A stretch of 64,000 nucleotides of DNA from Solirubrobacter deserti (GCF_027587175.1 NZ_JAPCID010000009.1:62001-126000); one strand, 5' to 3'; numbered from the stretch's first letter, positions 6,837 to 15,882 are shown. Notes: generated by a model from the letters alone, not told the origin. Numbers and translations: made by a program.

Positions 6837-7660
6837 GACGTCATCCCCGTGAACTGGCCGCCGGTGACGTTGAGCACCTGGCCGTGGACGAAGTTCGACC
6901 ACGGCGAGCAGAGGAAGAACACGCCGCCGGCGGCCTCCTCCGGCGTGCCCGGTCGGCCGATCGGGATCAGCGCCGGCGCCATCGAACGCATCTGCTCGGG
7001 GATGCCGAGCTGCACGGTCTCGCCGTCGATCTCCATCGTGTTCTCGGCGTCCTTGGTGGCGGTCAGGCGCGTCTCGATCCACCCGAACGCGACCGCGTTG
7101 ACGTTGATCTTGAACTGGCCCCACTCCTTGGCCAGCGTCTTGGTCAAGCCGACGACGGCGGACTTGCCCGCCGAGTAGTTGGCCTGGCCGGCGTTGCCCA
7201 TCGTGCCGCTGATCGAAGACACGTTGACGATCTTGCGGAAGACCTCCACGCCCTGCGCGCGCTCGGCCTTGGCGGGCTCGCGCAGGTGTGGCGCGGCCGC
7301 GCGGACCACGCGGAACGGGACGACCGTGTGGATGTCGAGCATGCGCTGGAACGCGTCGTCGGACAGCTTGTGCACCGGCGCGTCGATCGTGTAGCCCGCG
7401 TTGTTGACGATGATGTCGATCCGGCCGAAGGCGTCGATCGCCGTCTGCACCAGCGCCTCCGGCGAGCCCGCCTTGGTCAGGTCACCGCCATAGACCGCCG
7501 TCTCGCCCGCGATCTCGGACGCCGCCTGCTCGGCGAGGTCGGCGTCGAGGTCGTTGATGATCAGCTTGGCGCCGTGCTCGGCGAGCAGCTCGGCCGTCGC
7601 GCGGCCGATGCCGCGTGCCGAGCCGGTCACGATCGCCACCTTGTCGTCCAGGACTCCCAT
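6833..7660 (-). CDS. Short-chain dehydrogenase/reductase, FabG-like
   Basis: A classical SDR of 275 residues. It has the NAD(P)-binding TGSARGIG at residue 12, NNAG near 86, catalytic Ser148/149, Tyr162 and Lys166 in the YSAGK motif, and a C-terminal VLNVTGGQ strand. It interconverts a ketone and a secondary alcohol, probably on an acyl thioester or related metabolite. An insert after residue 120 (PHLREPAKAERAQG) is longer than in FabG itself. The ATG has a TATCGT hexamer 7 bases upstream. It is followed with ATGA overlap by the cupin gene. Confidence 0.9.
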   Translation of the reverse strand: MGVLDDKVAIVTGSARGIGRATAELLAEHGAKLIINDLDADLAEQAASEIAGETAVYGGDLTKAGSPEALVQTAIDAFGRIDIIVNNAGYTIDAPVHKLSDDAFQRMLDIHTVVPFRVVRAAAPHLREPAKAERAQGVEVFRKIVNVSSISGTMGNAGQANYSAGKSAVVGLTKTLAKEWGQFKINVNAVAFGWIETRLTATKDAENTMEIDGETVQLGIPEQMRSMAPALIPIGRPGTPEEAAGGVFFLCSPWSNFVHGQVLNVTGGQFTGMTS

Positions 7661-7667
7661 GGCCCGG

Positions 7668-7673
7668 ACGATA
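7668..7673 (-). promoter_or_regulatory. Candidate -10 element (TATCGT), leaderless SDR gene
   Basis: Seven bases separate the hexamer from the ATG at 7660. Confidence 0.45.
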
Positions 7674-7704
7674 TCGGGGGTCGGCGAGATACGCGGACCC
7701 CCGA
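7674..7704 (-). terminator. Hairpin between the carboxypeptidase stop and the SDR start
   Basis: TCGGGGGTC (7674-7682) and GACCCCCGA (7696-7704) form a 9-bp GC-rich stem with a 13-base loop, 10 bases after the carboxypeptidase stop. There is no U-tract, so it is a weak or factor-assisted terminator candidate. Confidence 0.4.
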
Positions 7705-7713
7705 CTATCGGAA

Positions 7714-10590
7714 CTACGGGTTCGTGGTCGAGAGCGTGAACGTCAGCGTCTTGCTGTACGTGCCCGTGCGCAGCGGATCGGTCCGCTTGATCAGCTGCTT
7801 GTAGGCGACGTCGACGTTCTCGTTGGACACCGGGCCGGTCCACGCGGACTTCGAGAGCTCCACGCGCAGCGGCTCGGCGAGCGAGAACGCGCCGTTGGTC
7901 AGATGGCCGGGCGAGGCCACCGTCAGCGTCGCGTCACCCGCCGACGAGACCACGCCGGCCTTCGAGGTCGCCGTGTAGTCCTGCTCGACGCCCGGCACGA
8001 ACGGGCCAAGCGGCGTCGCCGGGGTCAGCGTGAGCGACAGCGTCGGCGCGACGGACCCGCCGACGGGCGCCGTCGTGGACGTGTACGGGTTCACGCCGAG
8101 GTGCTTCATCGCCTCGAACACGAGCGACTTGCGCTTCGCGCGGTCGGCGACGTTCTCGAGGCCGAAGCCCCACAGCAGCGTGTCGTCGGTCGAGACGCCG
8201 GCGAACGTCGTCGCACCCGAGATCGCGTGCGTGCCCTTCGAGGACGCGAACGACGGGAACTGCGCGGGCGGCAGCGCCGACGAGGTCGGGGTGAAGCCCG
8301 GCAGGTAGGACTGGTCGGTCAGGCCGAACGAGGCCGTGAATGGCGCGAGGCCGGTGATCGTGCGGGTGGCCGGGTTCGACACGCTCGCACGCTGGTTGGC
8401 GCCCATCCAGTACTGCATGAAGTCGTTCTTGACATACACGCAGTTCTCCACCTGGCCGACGGGGTCGTTCTCGGTCGAATTGGCGGGGCACTGCGGCAGC
8501 GGCGGGACGCGCCCCAGCGGGTTGTAGGAGTACTCCTGCCACGCGCCCTGGAGCGCGCGCTGGCCGGTGACGAGCACCTTGCCGCCCTCGTTGATGTAGT
8601 CCCGGACGGCGATCAGCTGGTCGTCGAACAGCTTCGCGACACCGACGGTCTGGCCGGGATCGCGCACGAAGTCGTCCTGGCCCGTGTACCAGAGGACGGC
8701 CTTGTAGTGGCTGAGCACGCCGTGCAGGTCCGCGTGGTTGCGGGTGGACGCGTCGATGTCGTAGACGTCAGCCGGGATGCCGGCGTCGGCGAGCGCCTCC
8801 AGATACGTCGCGAGGTACGTCGGACCGGTACCGGGCGCCGCGTTCGGCGACACGCCGCTGTAGTCCTCCGCGCTCAGCACCAGGACCTGGCTCCCGCGGC
8901 CGAGCGATGACGCCGCGAAGGTGAACGGCTCCGAGCTCTTCCCGCCGGCTTCGAACCACACCTTGACGCTGTCGCCCGCCTTGAAGCCCGTCACGGACCC
9001 GCGCACGTGGTGGTAGTAGACGCCGGACTCGCCGTAGCGCTCGCCGCCGTCGAACTCCGAGGTGGCGCCGCTCTGCACGGCACCGCCGTTGACCTGCCAC
9101 TTGACCGTCACCGCGCCGAGCGCGCGGCGCGCGTTGACCTCGACCCGCTGCGAGCCGGCGCCGTACGACGTCGGGAACGCGTCCGTGACGAAGTCCGGGG
9201 CCTTGGCGCCGATGTGCGACGACGGCTGGTCGGGCGTTCGCGCCGACTTGGCCAGGTCGAGCATGAAGTTCTTGTTCTTGAGCCAGACGTTCTCGACGTC
9301 GGCCTCGCGGTCCTGGAACACGAAGCCGCCGGGCGGGTCGCTGCCGGGAACCTGCGTGCCGCCGACGGGCGCGCCGGAGCCGCCGTCGAGCTCGATCGTG
9401 TAGCCCAGGATGCCGTGCTGCATGTACATCGTGTCGGTGACCTCGCCGTTGGTGATGTAGAGCTCACCGCCGACGTCCGGGTCGTACGTCGGGACCGCCG
9501 GATTGCGGTCGGTGCCGGCCAGCGACTCCATCAGCGGGTTGTCGCCGCTGTAGGTCTCGACCTGCCAGCCGAGGGGGTACAGCACGAGGTTCGCGTACGA
9601 GTGGTAGTCGATGTAGAACTCGGGCTTGATGCGCGCCATCAGCTCGTGGAAGGCCTTGACCTCGGACTCGGACTCGGGCTCGGTGCCGCGGTAGCTCGCG
9701 GCCGTCAGCGCGCTGCTCGAGCCTTCGTTGTCGTAGCGCCACTTCTCCGAGAAGTTGCGGTTGGTGTCCACGCCGTCGGCGTTCGTCAGCACGCCGTCGT
9801 TGTTGTTGTCGCGCAGGGTCTTGCGCCACAGCCGCGTGCCGCGGTTCTGGAACGTGTAGTCGTAGCCGTCCGGGTTCACGACCGGGATGAACCACACCTC
9901 GGTGGAGGCGAGAACCTCCGGAACGCCGGACGCGGCGTCGCCAGAGTGCTCGAGGAAGTACTGGTAGCCGCGGCGCACGACCTCGGCTGAGATCCACTCA
10001 CGCGCGTGCTGCGCGCCGTGATACATGACGCCGGGCTTGGCGCCGTCCGCGGTGGTGTTCGCATCGGTCGTGAGCTTGTAGGCGATCAGGTCCTGGCCGA
10101 GCAGCGACTTGCCGTACACGACGCGCTTGACCAGCGTCGGGTGGGCGGCGGCCAGCGTGTCGTAGAACGTGCGCAGGTTGACGGGCTGGCCCTGTGCGTC
10201 GACCGCACCCGCGCACGTCGTCGGGCACGGCGCCGGCTTGAGGTTGAGCGGGCGGAACACGTCATAGCCCCACGTCGGGTCCGCGAGCGGGCCGTCGGCC
10301 GCACGCGCGGCGTAGCGCCGCTTGTTCTCGCCGCCGAGCGGCGTGATGTCGAAGCCCTTGGCCTCGAGCGCATCCGCCTCCGACGGCGTCGCGACGATGC
10401 CGGTCCGGCCGGGCGCTTGCGCACCCTCCGTCAGGTCATGCCCGAGGGGGCCGAGCGCCTTGAGCTCGGCGTCCGTCCCGGTGACGATGTATTGGTTGTA
10501 TGGCTCGACGGGGTCGGCAGCCAGTGCGGGCTGCGCGGAACCGAGCGAGACCATGGCGCCGACCATGGCGCCGAGGTAGACCCTCCGCAT
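7714..10590 (-). CDS. Secreted M14 zinc carboxypeptidase, multidomain
   Basis: The 958-residue protein has a signal peptide (residues 1-24, ending PALA) and an M14 catalytic domain from about 130 to 460. Zinc ligands are His195 and Glu198 in QHARE and His330 in IDYHSY; the catalytic Glu400 is in GYTIELDGGSG. NPDGYDY and DTNRNF are substrate-pocket motifs. The roughly 500 C-terminal residues contain strand-rich regions and a segment like a glutamine-amidotransferase or ThuA-type fold (ALADAGIPADVYDID, GKVLVTGQRALQG). It should trim C-terminal residues from extracellular peptides. It is transcribed alone, with a TAGCTT hexamer 6 bases before the ATG. Confidence 0.92.
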   Translation of the reverse strand: MRRVYLGAMVGAMVSLGSAQPALAADPVEPYNQYIVTGTDAELKALGPLGHDLTEGAQAPGRTGIVATPSEADALEAKGFDITPLGGENKRRYAARAADGPLADPTWGYDVFRPLNLKPAPCPTTCAGAVDAQGQPVNLRTFYDTLAAAHPTLVKRVVYGKSLLGQDLIAYKLTTDANTTADGAKPGVMYHGAQHAREWISAEVVRRGYQYFLEHSGDAASGVPEVLASTEVWFIPVVNPDGYDYTFQNRGTRLWRKTLRDNNNDGVLTNADGVDTNRNFSEKWRYDNEGSSSALTAASYRGTEPESESEVKAFHELMARIKPEFYIDYHSYANLVLYPLGWQVETYSGDNPLMESLAGTDRNPAVPTYDPDVGGELYITNGEVTDTMYMQHGILGYTIELDGGSGAPVGGTQVPGSDPPGGFVFQDREADVENVWLKNKNFMLDLAKSARTPDQPSSHIGAKAPDFVTDAFPTSYGAGSQRVEVNARRALGAVTVKWQVNGGAVQSGATSEFDGGERYGESGVYYHHVRGSVTGFKAGDSVKVWFEAGGKSSEPFTFAASSLGRGSQVLVLSAEDYSGVSPNAAPGTGPTYLATYLEALADAGIPADVYDIDASTRNHADLHGVLSHYKAVLWYTGQDDFVRDPGQTVGVAKLFDDQLIAVRDYINEGGKVLVTGQRALQGAWQEYSYNPLGRVPPLPQCPANSTENDPVGQVENCVYVKNDFMQYWMGANQRASVSNPATRTITGLAPFTASFGLTDQSYLPGFTPTSSALPPAQFPSFASSKGTHAISGATTFAGVSTDDTLLWGFGLENVADRAKRKSLVFEAMKHLGVNPYTSTTAPVGGSVAPTLSLTLTPATPLGPFVPGVEQDYTATSKAGVVSSAGDATLTVASPGHLTNGAFSLAEPLRVELSKSAWTGPVSNENVDVAYKQLIKRTDPLRTGTYSKTLTFTLSTTNP

Positions 10591-10596
10591 TGCGCG

Positions 10597-10602
10597 AAGC
10601 TA
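10597..10602 (-). promoter_or_regulatory. Candidate -10 element (TAGCTT), leaderless carboxypeptidase gene
   Basis: Six bases separate it from the ATG at 10590. Confidence 0.5.
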
Positions 10603-10618
10603 CAGGAAGCGGTGCGGC

Positions 10619-11803
10619 CTATAAACCGTACGAACGGCCAACGACGTCGAGCATGATCTCGTCCGTGCCGGCGCCGATCCGGTTCAGGCGCAGGTCACGC
10701 CACGCGCGCTCGATCTGGTATTCGCGCATGTATCCGGCGCCGCCGTGGATCTGCAGGCACTCGTCGGCGACCTCGCAGCACATCTGGGAGGCGTCGAGCT
10801 TGGCCATGGAGATCTCGCGCACGGGGTACTCGCCGTTGGCGAAGCGCCAGGCGGTCGAGTACACGAGCTGGCGCGAGCGTTCGATCTTGGTCGCCATCGC
10901 CGCGAACTTGTGGCGGATCACCTGGAAGTGGCCGATCTCGCGCCCGAACGCCTTGCGCTCCAGCGCGTAGGCGAGCGTGCGGTCGAACGCTCGCTGGGCG
11001 CCGGCGACGCAGCCCGCGGCGCCGATCAGCCGCTCGCCCTGGAGCTCCCACATGATGTGGTAGAAGCCTTTGCCGAGCTCGCCGAGGACCGCGGTGTCGG
11101 GCACGCGGACGTCGTTGAAGGCGAGCAGCGCGGTGTCGCTCGCGTGCATCCCGAGCTTCTCGAGCTTCTTCTCGCGGATCACGCCGGGCGCGTCCATGTC
11201 GACGATGAACAGCGTGAAGCCGTCGTAGCCGGCGTCCGGGTCGGTCTTGGTCACGAGCACGATGAAGTCGGCGCGGTGACCGTTCGTGATGTAGGTCTTG
11301 GAGCCGTTGATGACCCATTCGTCGCCGTCGCGCACGGCGCGCGTCCGGATGCCGGACACGTCGGAGCCGGCGTCGGGCTCGGTGATGCCCAGACAGGCGA
11401 TCTTCTGGCCGGCGATCGCGGGCACGAGGTAGTCCTGCTTCTGCTGTTCGGTGCCGAACTGCAGGATCGGCGGCGTGGCCATGTCGGTGTGCACGGCGAC
11501 ACCCATCGCCAGCCCGCCGCTGCCCGAGTGCGAGAGTTCCTCGGCCAGGACGAGATTGAAGAAGTAGTCGCCGCCCTGGCCGCCGTACTCCTCGGGCATC
11601 GAGAGCCCGAGGAACCCGAGCTCGCCCATGCGCGGGAACACCGAGCTCGGGAAGGTCGTCTGTTCCCACTCCTCGGCGTGCGGCGCGAGCTCCTTCATCA
11701 CGTAGCTGTGGAGCGACTCGCGCAGCGCCTCGTGCTCGTCGTTGAAGATGAAGTGACGCCGCGGCGCGGCGTGATCCGGTTTCAGGACATTCGCGGCGGC
11801 CAT
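10619..11803 (-). CDS. Acyl-CoA dehydrogenase
   Basis: A full-length (394-residue) FAD-dependent acyl-CoA dehydrogenase that oxidises an acyl-CoA to the trans-2-enoyl-CoA, passing electrons to ETF. It has the ITEPDAGSDVSGI flavin/substrate block near residue 137, WVINGSKTYITNG near 163, and the C-terminal QIHGGAGYMREYQIER signature. The usual YEGTxEI is GAGTDEI here, so the catalytic base is not at the medium-chain position; it may be elsewhere, as in isovaleryl/long-chain types. It faces an enoyl-CoA hydratase gene across 38 bp, the next enzyme of beta-oxidation. Confidence 0.93.
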   Translation of the reverse strand: MAAANVLKPDHAAPRRHFIFNDEHEALRESLHSYVMKELAPHAEEWEQTTFPSSVFPRMGELGFLGLSMPEEYGGQGGDYFFNLVLAEELSHSGSGGLAMGVAVHTDMATPPILQFGTEQQKQDYLVPAIAGQKIACLGITEPDAGSDVSGIRTRAVRDGDEWVINGSKTYITNGHRADFIVLVTKTDPDAGYDGFTLFIVDMDAPGVIREKKLEKLGMHASDTALLAFNDVRVPDTAVLGELGKGFYHIMWELQGERLIGAAGCVAGAQRAFDRTLAYALERKAFGREIGHFQVIRHKFAAMATKIERSRQLVYSTAWRFANGEYPVREISMAKLDASQMCCEVADECLQIHGGAGYMREYQIERAWRDLRLNRIGAGTDEIMLDVVGRSYGL

Positions 11804-11809
11804 AGCGGG

Positions 11810-11815
11810 AGACTA
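11810..11815 (-). promoter_or_regulatory. Candidate -10 element (TAGTCT), leaderless acyl-CoA dehydrogenase gene
   Basis: Six bases separate it from the ATG at 11803. Confidence 0.5.
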
Positions 11816-11826
11816 CGGAGTGCGGA

Positions 11827-11832
11827 TAGGCT
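11827..11832 (+). promoter_or_regulatory. Candidate -10 element (TAGGCT), leaderless enoyl-CoA hydratase gene
   Basis: Nine bases separate it from the ATG at 11842. It is back to back with the divergent element at 11810. Confidence 0.5.
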
Positions 11833-11841
11833 CGGCAGCAG

Positions 11842-12624
11842 ATGGGTCTCACCACTTTGCGATACGACGTCCAGGATCACGTCGCGACCATCGCCATGGA
11901 CCGTCCGGAGGCACGCAACGCGCTCTCGGACGAGTTGCTCGACGACCTGCTGGCGGCGTTCGCGCAGGCGCGCGAAGACGCAGTCGTGCGCGCCGTCGTG
12001 CTCACCTCCACGCACGAGAAGGTCTTCAGCGCGGGCGGCGATCTGAAGGGCTTTGCGGCCGATGTGCCGCTCATCGGCAAGCACTTCGCGACCGCGAAGT
12101 TCGTCCAGCTCTTCCAGGCCATCGGCGCCCTGGGCAAGCCGACGCTGTGCGCCGCGAACGGCCACGTGCTCGCCGGCGCGCTCGGGCTCGCGCTCGCCTG
12201 TGACCTGATCGTCGCGAAGCAGTCCGCGCGCTTCGGGACGCCCGAGATCAACGTCGGCGTGTTCCCGTTCATGATCATGGCGCTGATCTACCGGAACGTC
12301 GGGCGTAAGAAGACGAACGAGTTGCTGCTGCTCGGCGAGCAGATCAGCGCCGCCGAGGCCGAGCGGATCGGGATCGTCAACAAGGTCGTGCCGGACGCGG
12401 AGTTCGAAGCCGCCGTCGCCGGCTGGGCGAGCGCCCTCGCGGCCAAGTCGCCGCTGCTGATGCGCATGGGCAAGGACGCGATGTACCGCCAGCAGGACAT
12501 GCCGTTCGCCGACGCGCTCGAGTACCTGCAGGCGCAGCTCAGCTTGGCGTTCTCGACCGACGACATCCAGGAGGGCGTGAAGGCGTTCATGGAGAAGCGG
12601 GAGCCGGTGTGGACCGGCCACTGA
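11842..12624 (+). CDS. Enoyl-CoA hydratase/isomerase family protein
   Basis: A 260-residue crotonase. The oxyanion-hole blocks are KVFSAGGDLKGF near residue 59 and NGHVLAGALGLALACD near 105; the C-terminal EGVKAFMEKREPVW is a typical trimerisation tail. It hydrates or isomerises an enoyl-CoA. It heads a co-directional run: the arginase-like gene starts 16 bases inside its end. Divergent partner of an acyl-CoA dehydrogenase, so a shared beta-oxidation-like role is likely. Confidence 0.92.
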   Translation: MGLTTLRYDVQDHVATIAMDRPEARNALSDELLDDLLAAFAQAREDAVVRAVVLTSTHEKVFSAGGDLKGFAADVPLIGKHFATAKFVQLFQAIGALGKPTLCAANGHVLAGALGLALACDLIVAKQSARFGTPEINVGVFPFMIMALIYRNVGRKKTNELLLLGEQISAAEAERIGIVNKVVPDAEFEAAVAGWASALAAKSPLLMRMGKDAMYRQQDMPFADALEYLQAQLSLAFSTDDIQEGVKAFMEKREPVWTGH

Positions 12625-13379
12625 GCGTCACCGCGCTGCGCTGCCGCACGTCCGACCGCACGCCCGGCGCGTCGCGCGGGGCGGAGGCGCTCGCGCTCGC
12701 TCTGGACCCGGACGCGCGCCTGGTCGGCACCTTCGGCGAAGCGCGGATCGCCAACTGGGACGACGACCTGCGCGACTCGCACGGCTGCCTGCTCGAGGCG
12801 GGAGGTCAGGTGGAGGACATGCTGGTGGCGGGCGCGTTCCCGGTCCTGACGACGTCGGACTGCTCGATCTGCATGACGACCTTCCAGGCCATCACCCGCC
12901 ATGAGCCGGACGCGCGCGTCCTGTGGCTCGACGCCCACGGTGACTACAACACGCCGGACACGACGCCGTCCGGCTTCCTCGGCGGCATGTGCCTGGCGGC
13001 GTCCTGCGGCGTGTGGGACGCGGGCTTTGAGCCGTCGATCGACCCGGGCCGCGTGCTGATGTCCGGCGTGCGCGACCTCGACGCCGGCGAGCGGGTGCTC
13101 GTGGACACGACCGGCGTCAAGAACGTCCGGCCGTCCGAGGTGGCGCAGCGCCTGGCCGGCCAGAAGGTCTACGTCCACCTGGACCTCGACGTGCTCGACC
13201 CCGACATCCTGCCGTCGCAGTTCGCCGTGCCGGGCGGCCTGAGCGACACCGGGCTGCGGACGCTGCTGGCCGAGGTCAAGCGTGAGTGCGAGGTGATCGG
13301 GCTCGAGGTGACCGCCTTCGAGTATCCCGAGCCCGCGAACGTGGAGCTGGTCGAGTCGATCGTGCGAGCGGTGCTCTAG
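12609..13379 (+). CDS. Arginase/agmatinase-family protein with altered first metal motif
   Basis: This 256-residue ureohydrolase-fold protein shows DAHGDYN near residue 110 and DLDVLDPDI near 195, both manganese-binding motifs of arginase/agmatinase. The usual first motif GGDHS is TTSDCSICM near residue 82, with Cys in place of the metal-ligand His. It could still hold one metal or act on a different guanidino or amide substrate. GTG start, overlapping the hydratase by 16 bases; the GAF gene follows with no gap. Catalysis of arginine hydrolysis should not be assumed. Confidence 0.8.
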   Translation: MDRPLSVTALRCRTSDRTPGASRGAEALALALDPDARLVGTFGEARIANWDDDLRDSHGCLLEAGGQVEDMLVAGAFPVLTTSDCSICMTTFQAITRHEPDARVLWLDAHGDYNTPDTTPSGFLGGMCLAASCGVWDAGFEPSIDPGRVLMSGVRDLDAGERVLVDTTGVKNVRPSEVAQRLAGQKVYVHLDLDVLDPDILPSQFAVPGGLSDTGLRTLLAEVKRECEVIGLEVTAFEYPEPANVELVESIVRAVL

Positions 13380-14345
13380 GTGACCGGCGTCGGGGACCCG
13401 CGGCGCCTGGCGGCGCTGGCCGAGACGGGCCTGCTCGACGGCTCGTCGGTGGCCGCGTTCGACCGCGTGACGCGGCTGGTCGCCGAGGTCCTGCAGGTCC
13501 CCGTCGCGCTGTTCACGCTCGTCAGCGACGACCGCCAGGTGTTCAAGAGCTCGGTCGGCGTGGGCCACGTGCGCGAGACCCCGCTCTCGCACTCGTTCTG
13601 CAAGCACGTCGTGGAGTCCGGCGCGCCGCTCGAGGTCGTGGACGCGCGCGTGCACCCGAAGGTCCGTGATAACCCCGCCGTCGAGGAGCTTGGCGTCGTC
13701 GCCTACCTCGGCATGCCGCTGACGACCTCGTCCGGCGAGCGGATCGGCGCGTTGTGCGCGATCGACCACGAGCCGCGCCAGTGGACCGGCCGCGACAACG
13801 GCGTGCTGGAGGACCTCGCGGGCGCGGCGATGGCCGAGGTCGAGCTGCGCCGGGCCAACCGGGCCGTCGCGGCGGCGGCGGCCGAGCTGCACTTCGCGGC
13901 CACGCACGACACGCTCACGCGGCTCGGCAACCGGCGCGCGCTCTTCGACGATCTCGGCCAGCTGCTCGCGGACGGCCACCCGGCCTCGTTCGCGCTCTTC
14001 GACCTGCACGGGATGCGCGGCTACAACGACCGCCACGGGCATGTCGCCGGGGACGCGCTGCTGGCCCGGCTCGGCGCGCGCCTGGAGAGCCTGCTCGTCG
14101 GCCACGGCCACGTGTACCGGCTCGGCGGCGTCCAGCTGTGCGCGCTGATGGACGCGGGCTCCGAGGACGTCGTCCGCATGGCCGCGGCCGCCGTCGCCGA
14201 TCGCGCGAGCGGCGTGCGTTGCCGCTCGGTCACCGTCCAGCTGCCCCGCGAGGCGCCCAGCGTCGCGGCCGTCCTGCGCCTCGCCGACACGCGGCTGGCA
14301 GGCTCCGTGCCGTCAGGGAATCCCTCGGAGCGGGCTGTCCTGTGA
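13380..14345 (+). CDS. GAF-domain protein with degenerate GGDEF domain
   Basis: Residues about 10-155 form a GAF sensor domain (FTLVSDDRQVFKSSVG, HSFCKHVV, GMPLTTSSGERIGALCAID). Residues about 165-300 follow the diguanylate-cyclase pattern: HDTLTRLGNRRALFDD and FDLHGMRGYNDRHGHVAGDALL are kept, but the signature GG[D/E]EF reads GGVQL, so GTP cyclisation is very unlikely. The domain may bind GTP or act by pairing with another cyclase. A second, intact GGDEF protein is two genes downstream (15883). It starts with GTG immediately after the arginase-like stop. Confidence 0.85.
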   Translation: MTGVGDPRRLAALAETGLLDGSSVAAFDRVTRLVAEVLQVPVALFTLVSDDRQVFKSSVGVGHVRETPLSHSFCKHVVESGAPLEVVDARVHPKVRDNPAVEELGVVAYLGMPLTTSSGERIGALCAIDHEPRQWTGRDNGVLEDLAGAAMAEVELRRANRAVAAAAAELHFAATHDTLTRLGNRRALFDDLGQLLADGHPASFALFDLHGMRGYNDRHGHVAGDALLARLGARLESLLVGHGHVYRLGGVQLCALMDAGSEDVVRMAAAAVADRASGVRCRSVTVQLPREAPSVAAVLRLADTRLAGSVPSGNPSERAVL

Positions 14346-14351
14346 GCCGGC

Positions 14352-15863
14352 ATGTTGCGACCGCTGGCCGCTGAACTCGAGGAACGCAGAGCCGCCGCCC
14401 GGTTGGGCGGAGGCGAGGAGAAGATCGCGCGCCAGCACGCGGCGGGCAAGCTGACCGCGCGCGAGCGGATCGCGCTGCTCACCGACGACTTCACGGAGCT
14501 GGGCGTGCACGCGCGCCCGCACTTCTCCCAGCGCGCGATGGACGGGCGCGAGGCGCCTGCGGACGGCGTCGTCACGGGCTGGGGGCACGTGGACGGGCGC
14601 CCGGTCGCGATCGTCGCCTACGACTTCACCGTGATGGCCGGGTCGATGGGCATGACCGGCGAGCTCAAGGTGACGCGGATCCGTGAGCTGGCGCTGACCA
14701 AGCGGATCCCGATCGTGTGGCTGCTCGACTCCGCCGGCGCGCGCGTGCAGGAGGCGGTCGGTGCCCTGTTCGCCGGCACGGGCCACCTGTTCCGCGAGGA
14801 GTCGATCATGAGCGGCGTCGTGCCGCAGGTGGCCGCGGTGATGGGCCCGTGCGCGGCGGGCACGGCCTACATCCCGGGCCTGGCGGACTTCGTCCCGATG
14901 GTGAGCGGGCAGGGGTCGATGGCGCTGGCGGGCCCGCACCTCGTGCGCGCGGCGATCGGCGAGGAGGTCACGCCGGAGGAGCTCGGCGGGGCGCGCGTGC
15001 ACTGCCGCAAGTCGGGCGTCGGCGACCTCGAGGTGGCCGACGACGCCGAGTGCATCGCGCGCATCAAGGAGTACCTGTCGTTCTTCCCGTCGCACTGCGA
15101 GCAGGCGCCACCAGTGCGCGAGCCGGGCGCCGAGCTCGACCAGGAGCCGCTGCTGGACGTGCTCCCCGAGTCCAACCGCAAGCCGTACGACATGTACGAC
15201 GTGATCAAGACCATCGTCGACGACGGGTCCTACTTCGACCTCAAGCCCAAGTGGGCGAGGACGATCATCACCTGCCTGGCGCGCATGGGCGGGCAGCCGG
15301 TCGGGATCGTCGCCTCCCAGCCGCGCCACCTCGGCGGCATCCTCGACAACGACTCCGCCGACAAGGCCGCGCGCTTCGTGAACCTGTGCGACGCGTTCGG
15401 CATCCCGCTCGTGTTCCTGGTCGACGTGCCGGGCTTCATGGTCGGCACCAAGGTCGAGCAGGCGGGGATCATCCGGCACGGCGCGAAGATGCTGCACGCG
15501 GTCTCGAGCGCCACCGTCCCGAAGGTCACGGTCGTGCTGCGCAAGGCCTACGGCGCCGGTTACTACGTGATGAACGGGCGCGCGTACGAGCCCGACCTGA
15601 TCGTCGCGTGGCCGTCGGCCGAGATCTCCGTGATGGGCGCCGAGGGCGCGGCGGAGATTCTGTTCCGCGACGCGCCCAACAAGGCCGAGATGATCGAGAC
15701 CTACCGCGGGCTGATCGACGTCTACGTCGCCGCGGGCAACGCGATGATCGACGACGTCATCGATCCGCGCGAGACCCGGCCGACCATCATCCGCGCGCTC
15801 CAGCTCGCTAAAAACAAGAAACTGGAGCGCCCATACCGCAAACATGGTGTAGTGCCGGTCTGA
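14352..15863 (+). CDS. Acyl-CoA carboxylase, carboxyltransferase (beta) subunit
   Basis: The 503-residue protein is the carboxyltransferase half of an acetyl/propionyl/methylcrotonyl-CoA carboxylase: carboxyl-biotin plus acyl-CoA gives malonyl- or methylmalonyl-type CoA. The two crotonase-like halves are visible. The N-terminal half has DSAGARVQEAVG and GPCAAGTAYIPGLADF; the C-terminal half has FVNLCDAFGIPLVFLVDVPGFMVG and RKAYGAGYYVMNG. Length is normal. The biotin carboxylase/carrier alpha subunit is not adjacent. The detached biotin carrier at 3865 could serve it. Substrate is undetermined. Confidence 0.93.
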   Translation: MLRPLAAELEERRAAARLGGGEEKIARQHAAGKLTARERIALLTDDFTELGVHARPHFSQRAMDGREAPADGVVTGWGHVDGRPVAIVAYDFTVMAGSMGMTGELKVTRIRELALTKRIPIVWLLDSAGARVQEAVGALFAGTGHLFREESIMSGVVPQVAAVMGPCAAGTAYIPGLADFVPMVSGQGSMALAGPHLVRAAIGEEVTPEELGGARVHCRKSGVGDLEVADDAECIARIKEYLSFFPSHCEQAPPVREPGAELDQEPLLDVLPESNRKPYDMYDVIKTIVDDGSYFDLKPKWARTIITCLARMGGQPVGIVASQPRHLGGILDNDSADKAARFVNLCDAFGIPLVFLVDVPGFMVGTKVEQAGIIRHGAKMLHAVSSATVPKVTVVLRKAYGAGYYVMNGRAYEPDLIVAWPSAEISVMGAEGAAEILFRDAPNKAEMIETYRGLIDVYVAAGNAMIDDVIDPRETRPTIIRALQLAKNKKLERPYRKHGVVPV

Positions 15864-15882
15864 GTGGGTAAGTGGATCGCGC

